Source of the DNA: CAVHXA01 sp963639765
Lineage (GTDB): Bacteria > Bacillota > Clostridia > Oscillospirales > Oscillospiraceae
Reading direction: 5' to 3'
Length of the DNA: 43,235 nucleotides
NCBI GenBank assembly: GCA_963639765.1
Contig: CAVHXA010000016.1
Span: 1 to 43,235 of the forward strand
Shown in pieces: positions 9,101 to 15,228 of this stretch. The notes beneath the pieces were generated by a model, which saw only the letters and a list, made by a program, of their open reading frames with translations, ran no database searches and was not told where the DNA came from. The position numbers and the translations under genes are program-made. How positions within the stretch are numbered: the first letter of the stretch is position 1; each line of letters begins with the position of its first letter.

Positions 9101-9163
9101 TGGGTTCCCTTCCCCGATGGTACCTTCAAAAATTCCCATGGGTTCCCTTCTCAGATGGTACCT
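9101..9163. repeat. 25-bp direct repeat pair upstream of terS
   Basis: TGGGTTCCCTTC at 9101 and 9139 begins two 25-bp copies ending in GATGGTACCT, with two mismatches and a 38-bp period. They lie about 140-200 bp upstream of the terS start, in the leader of the probable late transcript. Binding sites for the small terminase (pac or cos region) or for a regulator are both plausible. Confidence 0.7.
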
Positions 9164-9196
9164 ATGGAAATTTCGAAAAAGAGGTGGGTTATCTAT

Positions 9197-9245
9197 GGGG
9201 GTCCCCCACGCGTTCCCTCGACACCCCCTCCCCCCCCCGGGGGGG
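9197..9245. other. GC hairpins: GGGGGTCCCCC and a C9G7 run
   Basis: A perfect 11-bp dyad GGGGGTCCCCC occupies 9197-9207. Nine C followed by seven G at 9230-9245 form a second self-complementary block. Both fall in the leader between the candidate late promoter and terS. They may be part of a packaging site or an RNA structure, and homopolymers of this type are also prone to assembly error. Confidence 0.55.
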
Positions 9246-9298
9246 TCTCCGCTCCGCGCCGAGGGCATCGTCCTCCCTCCGCAGGCAGCTTTACAAGT

Positions 9299-9341
9299 AT
9301 GATAGTACCACTAGCAAATGTATACAATCAAGTGCCACTTG
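9299..9341 (-). promoter_or_regulatory. Candidate late promoter with activator dyad
   Basis: Minus strand: TTGTAT (9322-9327), 17-bp spacer, TATCAT (9299-9304). The perfect 13-bp dyad CAAGTGCCACTTG at 9329-9341 touches the -35 box and is centred near -43, the place of a class II activator. It points at terS 330 bp away and is a logical target for the ArpU-like regulator. No experimental support; boxes are imperfect. Confidence 0.5.
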
Positions 9342-9461
9342 TGTAAATAAAACAATCTCCCTCCCTGCCTCCCCTCTCCCATGCTCCGAGGCCGGAAGAC
9401 CGCCGAACTACATCTTGTGCCTCTCCGCATATCCGACTACCACATCTAGTCTCTCCGCTTA

Positions 9462-9481
9462 TACAAAATATGTATTTTGTA
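9462..9481. promoter_or_regulatory. AT-rich dyad (9-bp arms)
   Basis: TACAAAATA and TATTTTGTA flank a TG centre, giving an exact inverted repeat in an otherwise GC-rich gene-free stretch. It resembles a repressor or HTH-dimer operator. The binding protein is unknown; the HTH protein at 10993 is a local candidate. Confidence 0.5.
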
Positions 9482-9535
9482 CACCTCCTCCCCAAAGCCC
9501 CTCCCCCGAAGGTCGCTCCCTCATCCGATACAGCG

Positions 9536-9589
9536 TTATCGATATCACATTATCGATTACTCAGATCCGCATCTAATATGCCATATTAG
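9536..9589. promoter_or_regulatory. Repeated TTATCGAT boxes and 17-bp dyad
   Basis: TTATCGAT occurs at 9536-9543 and 9550-9557. A perfect dyad CTAATATG-C-CATATTAG follows at 9573-9589. The tight clustering of exact dyads in gene-free DNA suggests protein-binding sites or an origin-type region. No promoter on either strand is convincing here. Confidence 0.45.
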
Positions 9590-9719
9590 GTAACAGCCAA
9601 GGTTGACATAATCCGTTATCTACCACACCCCCGCTCCCCGGATCCGCCCGCCCAGGCCGTCCTCTAATGCTCCTGCTCTTATCATCATTGGATCAGCCTC
9701 TATAGATGTGCTCCCCCTC

Positions 9720-9814
9720 GGAGATAGATCTCCAGCCGTTAGGGAGAGGAGACCTCTCGGTTGATCTCCCGCATGGATGACTCCCATCCGTTAGGAGTGA
9801 GCAGCCTCTCGGCT
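9720..9814. repeat. Imperfect 52-bp tandem repeats with nested hairpins
   Basis: CCGTTAGG begins two related units at 9736 and 9788, each ending CCTCTCGG(C)TT. Within and beside the first unit are the hairpins GGAGAT-AG-ATCTCC (9720-9733) and GAGAGG-AGA-CCTCTC (9744-9758). The pattern looks like repeated stem-loops, either an RNA element or duplicated binding sites. No reading frame of merit covers it. Confidence 0.5.
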
Positions 9815-9865
9815 TTAGGCTCCTGCACCCCGGCAAGCTCTCTCTCTCCCTCTGGGACGGAGCTA

Positions 9866-9925
9866 GCCCATAGGTCTATCTATCCTATAGCTTATATTAT
9901 ATATATAGCATATAATCCTATATGG
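9866..9925. other. AT-rich island
   Basis: About 60 bp of almost pure A/T with interleaved dyads (CCTATAG, TATATAT). It shares the exact 15-mer TATTATATATATAGC (9895-9909) with the AT-rich segment inside the replication initiator gene (14496-14510). A DNA-unwinding element or a duplicated replication site is possible. Confidence 0.5.
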
Positions 9926-10130
9926 CGCCAGGGTGCGCCTTCGTGTCGGCCGCCGAGGCTCCTGCCGGAGGCCGCTCCTGTCGGAGACGGATCCTGCCCG
10001 GAGGCCGGGAGGGCAGCCGCAGCCAGGAGCCGCCTGGATCCCTGCCAGGCCAGGCCGAGCTCAGACCAGCAGCCGCTCCGCGTCCAGCCTGGGCACGCTC
10101 CGAGCCACAGGCAGCGCTGCCATCATCGCC
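9926..10130. other. GC-rich hairpin-dense segment without genes
   Basis: I see serial stem-loops such as GGCGC-cagggt-GCGCC, CTCC-tgcc-GGAG, CTCC-tgtc-GGAG, CTGCCC..GGGCAG and GCCTGG-atccctg-CCAGGC. Open frames exist on both strands but are low-complexity Ala/Arg/Pro translations without ribosome sites. It may be a structured RNA or a packaging or replication site; nothing more can be said from sequence alone. Confidence 0.4.
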
Positions 10131-10140
10131 TCTGGCAATC

Positions 10141-10160
10141 TGCACAAATCGATTTGTGCA
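10141..10160. promoter_or_regulatory. Perfect 20-bp palindrome, probable operator
   Basis: TGCACAAATCGATTTGTGCA is fully palindromic and ends ten bases before the -35 box at 10171. Its half TGCACAAATC recurs exactly at 22974-22983, beside the repressor promoter, and a CAAGTCGATTT variant overlaps the Cro-side promoter (22951-22961). I infer that one switch regulator reads both loci; the position near -55 would suit activation as well as repression. Confidence 0.65.
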
Positions 10161-10170
10161 ATATTACATG

Positions 10171-10199
10171 TTGACAGCCATGATAATGCGTGCTATAAT
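10171..10199 (+). promoter_or_regulatory. Consensus sigma-70 promoter
   Basis: TTGACA (10171-10176), exactly 17 bp, then TATAAT (10194-10199): a perfect match to the vegetative consensus. It drives the rightward pair 10286 and 10993 with a leader of about 80 nt. A promoter this strong on the strand opposite to the lytic operons suggests expression in the lysogen. Confidence 0.85.
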
Positions 10200-10285
10200 G
10201 TAGCCAGCAAAGCAAAAGCGGCCAGTCCCGGAGGCAACCGAGACCGGCCAAGTCCAAAAAATCAGAACGAAAAGGAGACACAACA

Positions 10286-10921
10286 ATGACTTACAAATAT
10301 CTTCGCAGCGGAACCTACGAGTTTTACTTTGGCGGTCGTCGTCTTCGCGGCAAGCGTTACGGATGCACGCAGACTAAGCTCAGCCTTTCTGAAGAATCTT
10401 TCGACATCTATTCCAACTGCGATCCTCTCGACATCTACGAAGTTGAGACCGATCCTATCGATCTCCGCGACGACGGCGATGACGATTGTGACATCGTCGA
10501 CGAGTCTGAACCGGTCTGCAGCTGGTTCATCGATTTCTGTGGCTGCGTCACCGAGTGCTCCAGTGAGGGCGAAGTTGAATCTTACCTCCTCGCCATCCGC
10601 GACGAAATCGCTGAGGAGGCGTCCAAAGACGAAGACGAAGACGAAGACGAAGACGAAGACGAAGACGAAGACGGCAGCCTGGACGTCGAGAAGCTCCTCT
10701 CTCTCGAGAACACCAAGGAAGCGGAAAGCATCCTGGCCAGCCGCGGCTACTCCTGCGTAGCTCGTGAGAACCGCCGCAACAGCGTGCCCGTCAAGGTTGT
10801 CAGACCCTACGAAGGCAAGCACGGAACCGGCTACGCGGTCGAGTTCCCTCCAAAGGAGCCTGAGTACAAGCGCCACCCGGTCAACATCTGGATCAAGCGC
10901 ACCCACCGCGCACTCCGCTAA
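10286..10921 (+). CDS. Acidic protein with Asp-Glu tract, unknown function
   Basis: 211 aa, ATG at 10286 with AAAGGAG nine bases upstream. The N-terminus is basic and Tyr-rich (YKYLRSGTYEFYFGGRRLRGKRYG). Residues 45-110 are strongly acidic with five Cys (for example CSWFIDFCGCVTEC). Residues 115-129 are an uninterrupted (Asp-Glu)7-Asp tract encoded by (GACGAA)7 at 10628-10672, a microsatellite able to change length. The C-terminus is basic (WIKRTHRALR). I recognise no family. Such charge patterns occur in DNA mimics and in histone-like or RNA-binding proteins. It is first in a rightward two-gene unit with its own promoter and terminator, lying between the early and late leftward operons, like a lysogenic accessory gene (moron). 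Confidence 0.8.
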   Translation: MTYKYLRSGTYEFYFGGRRLRGKRYGCTQTKLSLSEESFDIYSNCDPLDIYEVETDPIDLRDDGDDDCDIVDESEPVCSWFIDFCGCVTECSSEGEVESYLLAIRDEIAEEASKDEDEDEDEDEDEDEDGSLDVEKLLSLENTKEAESILASRGYSCVARENRRNSVPVKVVRPYEGKHGTGYAVEFPPKEPEYKRHPVNIWIKRTHRALR

Positions 10922-10992
10922 TCTCCCCGCCCGCCGCCGCAGGCCGGGCACATCCCCGGCCTCCGGCTACATTACGAAAGGAGCTGTCCCCT

Positions 10993-11226
10993 ATGAAACG
11001 CGCCCCGTTTGACGAAACCTCTTCCCGGATCCGTGCCGCACGGGATTATGTCAACCTCTCCCAGGCTGCCTTCGCGCGCCTGGTTGGAGTTTCCCGCACC
11101 GCCGTGCAATATTGGGAATACCGTAAGAGCTCCATCCCCGCCTACGTGCTCACGCTCATCGAGCACCGTGCCGCCAGCGCCAGCCCCGAAGAGCTCGACT
11201 TCCTGCGTCGGGGAGGCCGAAGCTAA
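10993..11226 (+). CDS. Xre-type HTH DNA-binding protein
   Basis: 77 aa, ATG at 10993 behind AAAGGAG with nine-base spacing. Residues 9-60 form a Cro/CI-type HTH, with recognition helix region SQAAFARLVGVSRTAVQYWEYRKSSIP. The rest is a short tail. It is second in the rightward unit, 71 bp after the acidic protein, and a terminator follows within 25 bp. It may autoregulate this unit or bind the dyads in the gene-free region upstream. There is no oligomerisation or protease domain. Confidence 0.85.
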   Translation: MKRAPFDETSSRIRAARDYVNLSQAAFARLVGVSRTAVQYWEYRKSSIPAYVLTLIEHRAASASPEELDFLRRGGRS

Positions 11227-11247
11227 AAGCCCCCGCTCCGCACGAAG

Positions 11248-11295
11248 AACCCCCTGCAGCAGCCGTCATGACTGCCGCAGGGGGTTTCCTTTTTC
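11248..11295 (+). terminator. Intrinsic terminator of the rightward unit
   Basis: AACCCCCTGC (11248-11257) pairs with GCAGGGGGTT (11277-11286), with a partly self-pairing loop, followed by TTTCCTTTTT. The stem also stands at the end of the leftward early operon, where the U-run is weaker (TTCTTCG). Confidence 0.85.
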
Positions 11296-11344
11296 CGTAT
11301 GAGCTGCGCCCAGGACGCGCGGATCCGTGCCCGGAGACGCCGGT

Positions 11345-11791
11345 CTACTCCAGCTCCATCAGCGAGAGCAGCCGCCACACGCGCCGTCTCGCCGTAGTCG
11401 CATCCGCGTATCCAGCCGCCTCCGCAAGCCTCCCGTAGGAGAGGCTGCCGATGTAGCGCAGCTCCAGCAGGTGACGGTCTGACGCCGCAGGCAGCGCTGC
11501 CTCGGCGATCCAGCGCTCGACGCGCTCCATGGCCTGCAGAGACTCCGCAAGCCGTACCCGGTAATGCTCCGTTGTCTCTGCCAGCGCCGCAGCCAGATCT
11601 CCGACAGCGTCCGAGCCGGAGGAGCGCACGCGCACTCCGTCTATATTGAGCGTGGCCACGTCACGCGCACGATCCTCCAGCTCCCGCAGCACGCGCCGCA
11701 GGTGCCGTGCATCCCTCTGGGCATCTCTGTAGGCCGAGAGGCGCACGTCATTGGCGCGCGCCCTCTGCAGCTCCTCCACCGTCATCCTCAT
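11345..11791 (-). CDS. ArpU/DUF1492-like late transcription regulator
   Basis: 148 aa. Start at ATG 11791, ten bases after GGGAGGAG. A long N-terminal helical region (about residues 1-85) leads to a sigma-70 region-4-like end: ASDRHLLELRYIGSLSYGRLAEAAGY then RRRVWRLLSLMELE. This layout matches the ArpU/RinA-like proteins at the end of early operons in Firmicutes phages, which switch on late genes. It is the last gene of the early operon and its likely target is the dyad-bearing promoter at 9299-9341, across the rightward unit. Confidence 0.8.
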   Translation of the reverse strand: MRMTVEELQRARANDVRLSAYRDAQRDARHLRRVLRELEDRARDVATLNIDGVRVRSSGSDAVGDLAAALAETTEHYRVRLAESLQAMERVERWIAEAALPAASDRHLLELRYIGSLSYGRLAEAAGYADATTARRRVWRLLSLMELE

Positions 11792-11808
11792 GTGCCTTGC
11801 TCCTCCCG

Positions 11809-12219
11809 TCACGCGTCCATGTAGCGCGCCACGTATGCCCCGTAGCTCATGCCCGCCGCCGCCGCCCTGGCAGCCACGTCCGAGATCCCGCTCATGGATA
11901 CCGGCGCGTTCTCGCGCCTCTCACGCGCCTCATGCCGGATCGCCTTGCGTTCCTCGCACTGTCTCCTCTCCCGGCAGCGTGCCGAGCAATACACGCGTTT
12001 GGGTGCGCCCTCAAATTCCGTACCGCAGACCGGGCACACGTGCTTGACCGGGTGCGACGCGCGCCATGCCTTCTGCATCCGGCGCTTGTTCTCAGCGCTG
12101 CACCCGGCGCAGCAGCACTTCTGCCCCCGCTCATGCGGGAGGAAGACCCTCCCGCACACCACGCACTCACGCGTCTCGACCGGCGCCTCGCAGAACCCGA
12201 AGCCTTTAGAAGGGGACAT
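11809..12219 (-). CDS. Double zinc-ribbon protein
   Basis: 136 aa from ATG 12219, which has GGAGGT seven bases upstream inside the end of ssb. Two Cys clusters are visible: CVVCG with CCCAGCSAENKRR (residues about 18-45), and CPVCGTEF with YCSARCRERR (about 60-85). Basic helices and a C-terminal AARAAAAGMSYGAYVARYMDA follow. The fold resembles tandem treble-clef or zinc-ribbon domains in small phage proteins that bind DNA or RNA. It overlaps ssb by 14 bases, so the two are coupled. Exact role unknown. Confidence 0.75.
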   Translation of the reverse strand: MSPSKGFGFCEAPVETRECVVCGRVFLPHERGQKCCCAGCSAENKRRMQKAWRASHPVKHVCPVCGTEFEGAPKRVYCSARCRERRQCEERKAIRHEARERRENAPVSMSGISDVAARAAAAGMSYGAYVARYMDA

Positions 12220-12667
12220 CTTCCGCACCTCCGAAGGAGCCGAAGCCGTCCTGCGACGCCGGCCGCGGGAAGGTATTGCCGGACGGGTAACTATATGACG
12301 CTCCAGCCCGATCTGCAGACTCCTGCTCATAATCGCGCTTGCGATCGCCGCCGAAGTTGACTGAATCCGCGATGATCTCAACCGTCACGCGCTTTTTGTT
12401 GTCGCGATCCGTCCATTCCCGTGTGGAGAGGCGCCCGGATACCAGCACCATCTGCCCACGGGAAAAGTTCCTGGATAGAAATTCCGCGGTTTTGCCCCAT
12501 GCGACCACATCAAAAAAGTCCGCCTCCGGGCTCCCGTCCTGTGCCGAAGCGCCGGAGTACTGTCGACCGACCGCCACACGCGCCGTGCAAACGCTCTTGC
12601 CGGACTTTGACTGCTTCAGCTCGATGTCGGCCACCACTCGCCCTTGAATCGCTACCACGTTTAACAT
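12206..12667 (-). CDS. ssb: Single-stranded DNA-binding protein
   Basis: 153 aa, ATG at 12667. An OB-fold core at residues 1-108 carries classical motifs (MLNVVAIQGRVVAD, DFFDVVAWGKTAEFL, GQMVLVSGRLSTREW). A flexible Gly/Ser/Pro linker and the acidic tip EDVPF follow, a variant of the DDIPF tail that recruits replication partners. It sits with recT, the initiator and the resolvase in the replication-recombination block. Confidence 0.97.
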   Translation of the reverse strand: MLNVVAIQGRVVADIELKQSKSGKSVCTARVAVGRQYSGASAQDGSPEADFFDVVAWGKTAEFLSRNFSRGQMVLVSGRLSTREWTDRDNKKRVTVEIIADSVNFGGDRKRDYEQESADRAGASYSYPSGNTFPRPASQDGFGSFGGAEDVPF

Positions 12668-12672
12668 GTCTA

Positions 12673-12903
12673 TTACTCTCCAATCTTTAACTGATTTGTG
12701 TCAGCTTGTGCTGCAGGCCTTTCCTCGTCTGGTGATTCTGCCACAAAATCCTTGCATGGTTTTGTGCATTTCGCACAGTCTCTCCCGTGCTTGGAGCAGC
12801 ATCTGATGTACGAGCGCTTGCCGTAGGAATCCCACGCGCACCCTGTGCAGATGCAGCCGTGCCCCCACATCGTCCCGCAGCGCGGATCATGTCTGCCAAG
12901 CAT
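12673..12903 (-). CDS. Cysteine-rich small protein (76 aa)
   Basis: Start chosen at ATG 12903 with GGAGGAC upstream. The protein has nine Cys (RCGTMWGHGCICTGCAW, RCCSKHGRDCAKCTKPC), which can hold two metal sites, and an acidic C-terminal tail. It overlaps the preceding gene by 17 bases. Short Cys-cluster proteins of this type are frequent in early regions of Clostridia phages. Function unknown. Confidence 0.65.
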   Translation of the reverse strand: MLGRHDPRCGTMWGHGCICTGCAWDSYGKRSYIRCCSKHGRDCAKCTKPCKDFVAESPDEERPAAQADTNQLKIGE

Positions 12904-13147
12904 GGTCAAGCGTCCTCCCTCCGCGCCGGTCACGCTTGTACGGATTTCCGCCCAAGCTGCGGAAGCGGTTGCGCAGCTTCCTGGCACTCGCGTACTCCGT
13001 CTCAAACGCGCCGAATATGCGCCGGCAGCCCTCGCGTAGACCGGGCACCGTGCCCCATCCGTGCCGCGTCCTCCTGCGTGATACGCTCCTGTGGATCATC
13101 TGCTCTCCGGCAGAAAGCCTGTACCGTTTTCTATGCGTCTTCGCCAA
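12887..13147 (-). CDS. Small basic protein
   Basis: 86 aa with a TTG start at 13147, chosen because AGGAGG stands nine bases upstream within the end of the resolvase gene. It is very basic (AKTHRKRYRL, HRSVSRRRTRHGW, KRDRRGGRTLDHAW), which suggests nucleic-acid binding. It overlaps genes on both sides. No family recognised. Confidence 0.6.
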   Translation of the reverse strand: MAKTHRKRYRLSAGEQMIHRSVSRRRTRHGWGTVPGLREGCRRIFGAFETEYASARKLRNRFRSLGGNPYKRDRRGGRTLDHAWQT

Positions 13148-13580
13148 CGTTCTCCACCTCCTCAATCTCGACTATGATGCGCGGATCCTTCCGATCCAGT
13201 GCAAACCGATCTTCAAACCCCTCGATCTCGTCCCAGCCGTCATCCCGCAGCACGCCCGACACCACCAGCGCGTCCTCTATGACCTTTCGCCCATAGGCAG
13301 ACACATTGGACTTGTCCCGCTTTCGATTCGGTTCGATCCACGTGTATGTCATATGCACCGGCCGCCGGAAGCGCACCCCGCGCAGGTATCTCTTGCAGCA
13401 CAGGATCACCCAATGCTGTGCCTCCGACTTGAGCTTGGCTCCGGCGTAGCGTGACTTATTCTCGGCCGTGATGTAATCGTTGAGACCGGGAAGCCGTCCA
13501 GGGATCGTGAGCACCGCTCTCTGCAGAGCGCCCGAAGGCGCGGCCTGCTTTTTGGCTGTGCTATCTGCCCGTCGAGCCAA
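13131..13580 (-). CDS. rusA: RusA-like Holliday junction resolvase
   Basis: About 149 aa. The start is uncertain: TTG 13580 has GAGAGGTGA upstream, and an ATG at 13616 is the alternative. The core carries the family signature: an N-terminal PGRLPGLNDYI strand-loop, then RKRDKSNVSAYGRKVIEDALVVSGVLRDDGWDEI, with the spaced Asp residues that bind metal in RusA. It cuts branched DNA during replication and recombination, consistent with recT and the nuclease upstream. It overlaps dut by 20 bases. Confidence 0.88.
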   Translation of the reverse strand: MARRADSTAKKQAAPSGALQRAVLTIPGRLPGLNDYITAENKSRYAGAKLKSEAQHWVILCCKRYLRGVRFRRPVHMTYTWIEPNRKRDKSNVSAYGRKVIEDALVVSGVLRDDGWDEIEGFEDRFALDRKDPRIIVEIEEVENVGEDA

Positions 13581-13971
13581 AGCCCCCGTCACCTCTCTCC
13601 GTATCCTCCAGCGCATCCACCACCGTCAGCGCCGGGAACCAGCACGGCAGAATAACGAGCTGCGCAATCTTCATGCCGCGCGTCAGATGCACGTCCGCGT
13701 CCCCGTGATTGTAGAGCTTCGCCACGATGGATCCCGTGTATCCGCAGTCTATGACGCCCTCCGACGTGATGCCGTACTTGACATTGAGGCCGGATTTGGA
13801 CTTGAGCATCCCGACCGATCCCCTCGGCAGCGCCACGTGTACGCCCGTATCGATCACAGCGCTGCCGTGAGCGGGCACCGTCACGTCCTGCGGCGCGAAC
13901 AGATCCAGCCCCGCGTCCTCCGCATGCGCTCTCACGGGGCAGTACGCGTCTCTGTCCAGCTTTACCTCCAT
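13561..13971 (-). CDS. dut: dUTP diphosphatase
   Basis: 136 aa, ATG at 13971. All five trimeric dUTPase motifs are visible in order: AEDAGLDL, PRGSVGMLKSKSGL, VIDCGYTGSI, RGMKIAQLVI and the C-terminal RGDGGFGSTGR. It hydrolyses dUTP to dUMP and keeps uracil out of phage DNA. It is separated from the initiator gene by 129 bp holding a 16-bp palindrome. Confidence 0.97.
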   Translation of the reverse strand: MEVKLDRDAYCPVRAHAEDAGLDLFAPQDVTVPAHGSAVIDTGVHVALPRGSVGMLKSKSGLNVKYGITSEGVIDCGYTGSIVAKLYNHGDADVHLTRGMKIAQLVILPCWFPALTVVDALEDTERGDGGFGSTGR

Positions 13972-14060
13972 TGTAAACCCCTCTCTTTCCCGTCAGAATG
14001 CCTTCTGCTGCGTTTTCCACGTTTTCCCAGGGAAACTATACCCCCTCATGGGAAACGCGC

Positions 14061-14076
14061 TCAGAATCGATTCTGA
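14061..14076. promoter_or_regulatory. 16-bp perfect palindrome in the initiator-dut gap
   Basis: TCAGAATCGATTCTGA lies in the only sizable gap of the replication block (13972-14100). It shares the AATCGATT core with the 20-bp palindrome at 10141. On the minus strand a TATAGT follows at a suitable distance, but no -35 box is clear. It may be an operator or a replication-related site. Confidence 0.5.
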
Positions 14077-14100
14077 CGCATTTATCGTGAACCTGTCGGT

Positions 14101-15138
14101 TTACCCGACACATTCAGCCTGTGCTATGGCGCGGAGCTTGGCGTAGTACGCAGCATCCGCGTCGGACTCCCGTGCGGGAGCATCTGCCGGAGCGGGAGTC
14201 CGTCTGCGCTCCGTCCACTTGCGCAGCATGGCCTGCCAGTTGGCCACAGGCCGTCCTGCGGAATCCGTCCAGCCCGAGCGGGACATGACCTCGAGAAATG
14301 CGTCTACCGAAGCGGCTTCGGCACGAAGACCCGCTCCATACCGTCTGACGTCCTCGTCGGTCGGTCGGTCACAAAACCCCGCATTTTCCGCGCTCCTTTC
14401 TTTGTGTTGACCGACCGAAGGACGGTCAACATTTCTTTCATAACCTTTAGGTATACCTATAGGCTTACGGTTATATATATTACCTCTAGGTATATTATTA
14501 TATATATAGCCTATAGGAGCAAGGCTGGAGCTATAGGGATTGTCCTTCCCGGACGCATCTCCGTATTCGTAAACCGTTTTTTTGTATACAGAAATCGGGT
14601 TTGTGCCAGCGGTAATCGGGTTTTCGTCTGCATCAACTTTATTTTTGTATACAGAAATCCCGTTTTTGCATACAGAAATCGCGTTCCCGTTTCCCGACCC
14701 CGCGCCGCAGCACTCGTCCGGCGCGACGATCACGCCGCAGCTCTCCTCCGGCTGCAGGAGCCAAAGAGAGTCCCGCACCGTGCGAAGGGAACGTCTGCCG
14801 GAGGCGCCCAGCCACTTGCGCTGCAGATGGGCGCCCGTAAGGACACCCTCCTCTGCCAGGGACTCATCGAAGAGACCGGAGGTCACGATGGCGCCCACGA
14901 TGGCCGACAGACGTGCTGCCGTCATGCCGCCGCCCATGATGCGTGCCAGGGAGGGCACGTCCCCCTCGCCGAAGCGCAGGAAGTACCCGTCTGTGGAAAG
15001 CGCACGATTGCATAAAAAGAAGTATACGCCGAAGCCTTCCCAACCCGCAGCGTCCAGAAGCACGTCCATCTGCGCGTCCCCGTACATCTCACAGCTCCAC
15101 GCAGCCTCGCTGACGGTCATTTTCATCTTGCGTCCCAT
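14101..15138 (-). CDS. Replication initiator / replisome organiser (DUF4373-type N-terminus)
   Basis: 345 aa, ATG at 15138 with GGAGGT nine bases upstream. Residues 10-110 match the Lin1244/DUF4373 winged-helix start (DVLLDAAGWEGFGVYFFLCNRALSTDGYFL). Residues about 150-190 are a run of 7-aa repeats (ISVYKN and variants) and residues 205-235 are Asn/Tyr/Ile-rich; these are the stretches that encode the iterons and AT-rich DNA. The C-terminus (PTDEDVRRYGAGL, NWQAMLRKWTERR) resembles the DnaD-like or DNA-binding tail of phage replisome proteins. It probably binds its own gene as origin, in the manner of lambda O. No helicase loader gene is obvious beside it. Confidence 0.85.
   Translation of the reverse strand: MGRKMKMTVSEAAWSCEMYGDAQMDVLLDAAGWEGFGVYFFLCNRALSTDGYFLRFGEGDVPSLARIMGGGMTAARLSAIVGAIVTSGLFDESLAEEGVLTGAHLQRKWLGASGRRSLRTVRDSLWLLQPEESCGVIVAPDECCGAGSGNGNAISVCKNGISVYKNKVDADENPITAGTNPISVYKKTVYEYGDASGKDNPYSSSLAPIGYIYNNIPRGNIYNRKPIGIPKGYERNVDRPSVGQHKERSAENAGFCDRPTDEDVRRYGAGLRAEAASVDAFLEVMSRSGWTDSAGRPVANWQAMLRKWTERRRTPAPADAPARESDADAAYYAKLRAIAQAECVG
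14406..14683. other. Candidate replication origin inside the initiator gene
   Basis: Five contiguous 21-bp units run from 14579 to 14683. Units 1, 4 and 5 (14579, 14642, 14663) share TTTTTGTATACAGAAATC with one change; unit 2 keeps TAATCGGG and unit 3 is degenerate. Beside them is an AT-rich segment (14438-14535) with repeated TAGGTATA and CTATAGG boxes, then an 8-bp-arm dyad GTTGACCG..CGGTCAAC (14406-14430). Iterons plus AT-rich DNA within the initiator gene copy the lambda ori plan. Confidence 0.7.
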
Positions 15139-15228
15139 AGAAGAATACCTCCGAAAAGTTATTTTATGTGCCCCAGTGGGGAAGCCCCGGCGCGTCCGCT
15201 GAAGCTCCCCCGAACAGTGAAAAGATGC

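Noticed and set aside
9079..9576. 165-aa plus-strand frame in the gene-free region
   Set aside because: Pro/Ser-rich translation of low-complexity C-rich DNA with homopolymers and no ribosome site.
10262..10951. 229-aa frame opposite the acidic protein
   Set aside because: It shows a (Val-Phe)n run that is just the antisense of the Asp-Glu repeat; the plus-strand frame has promoter, ribosome site and terminator.
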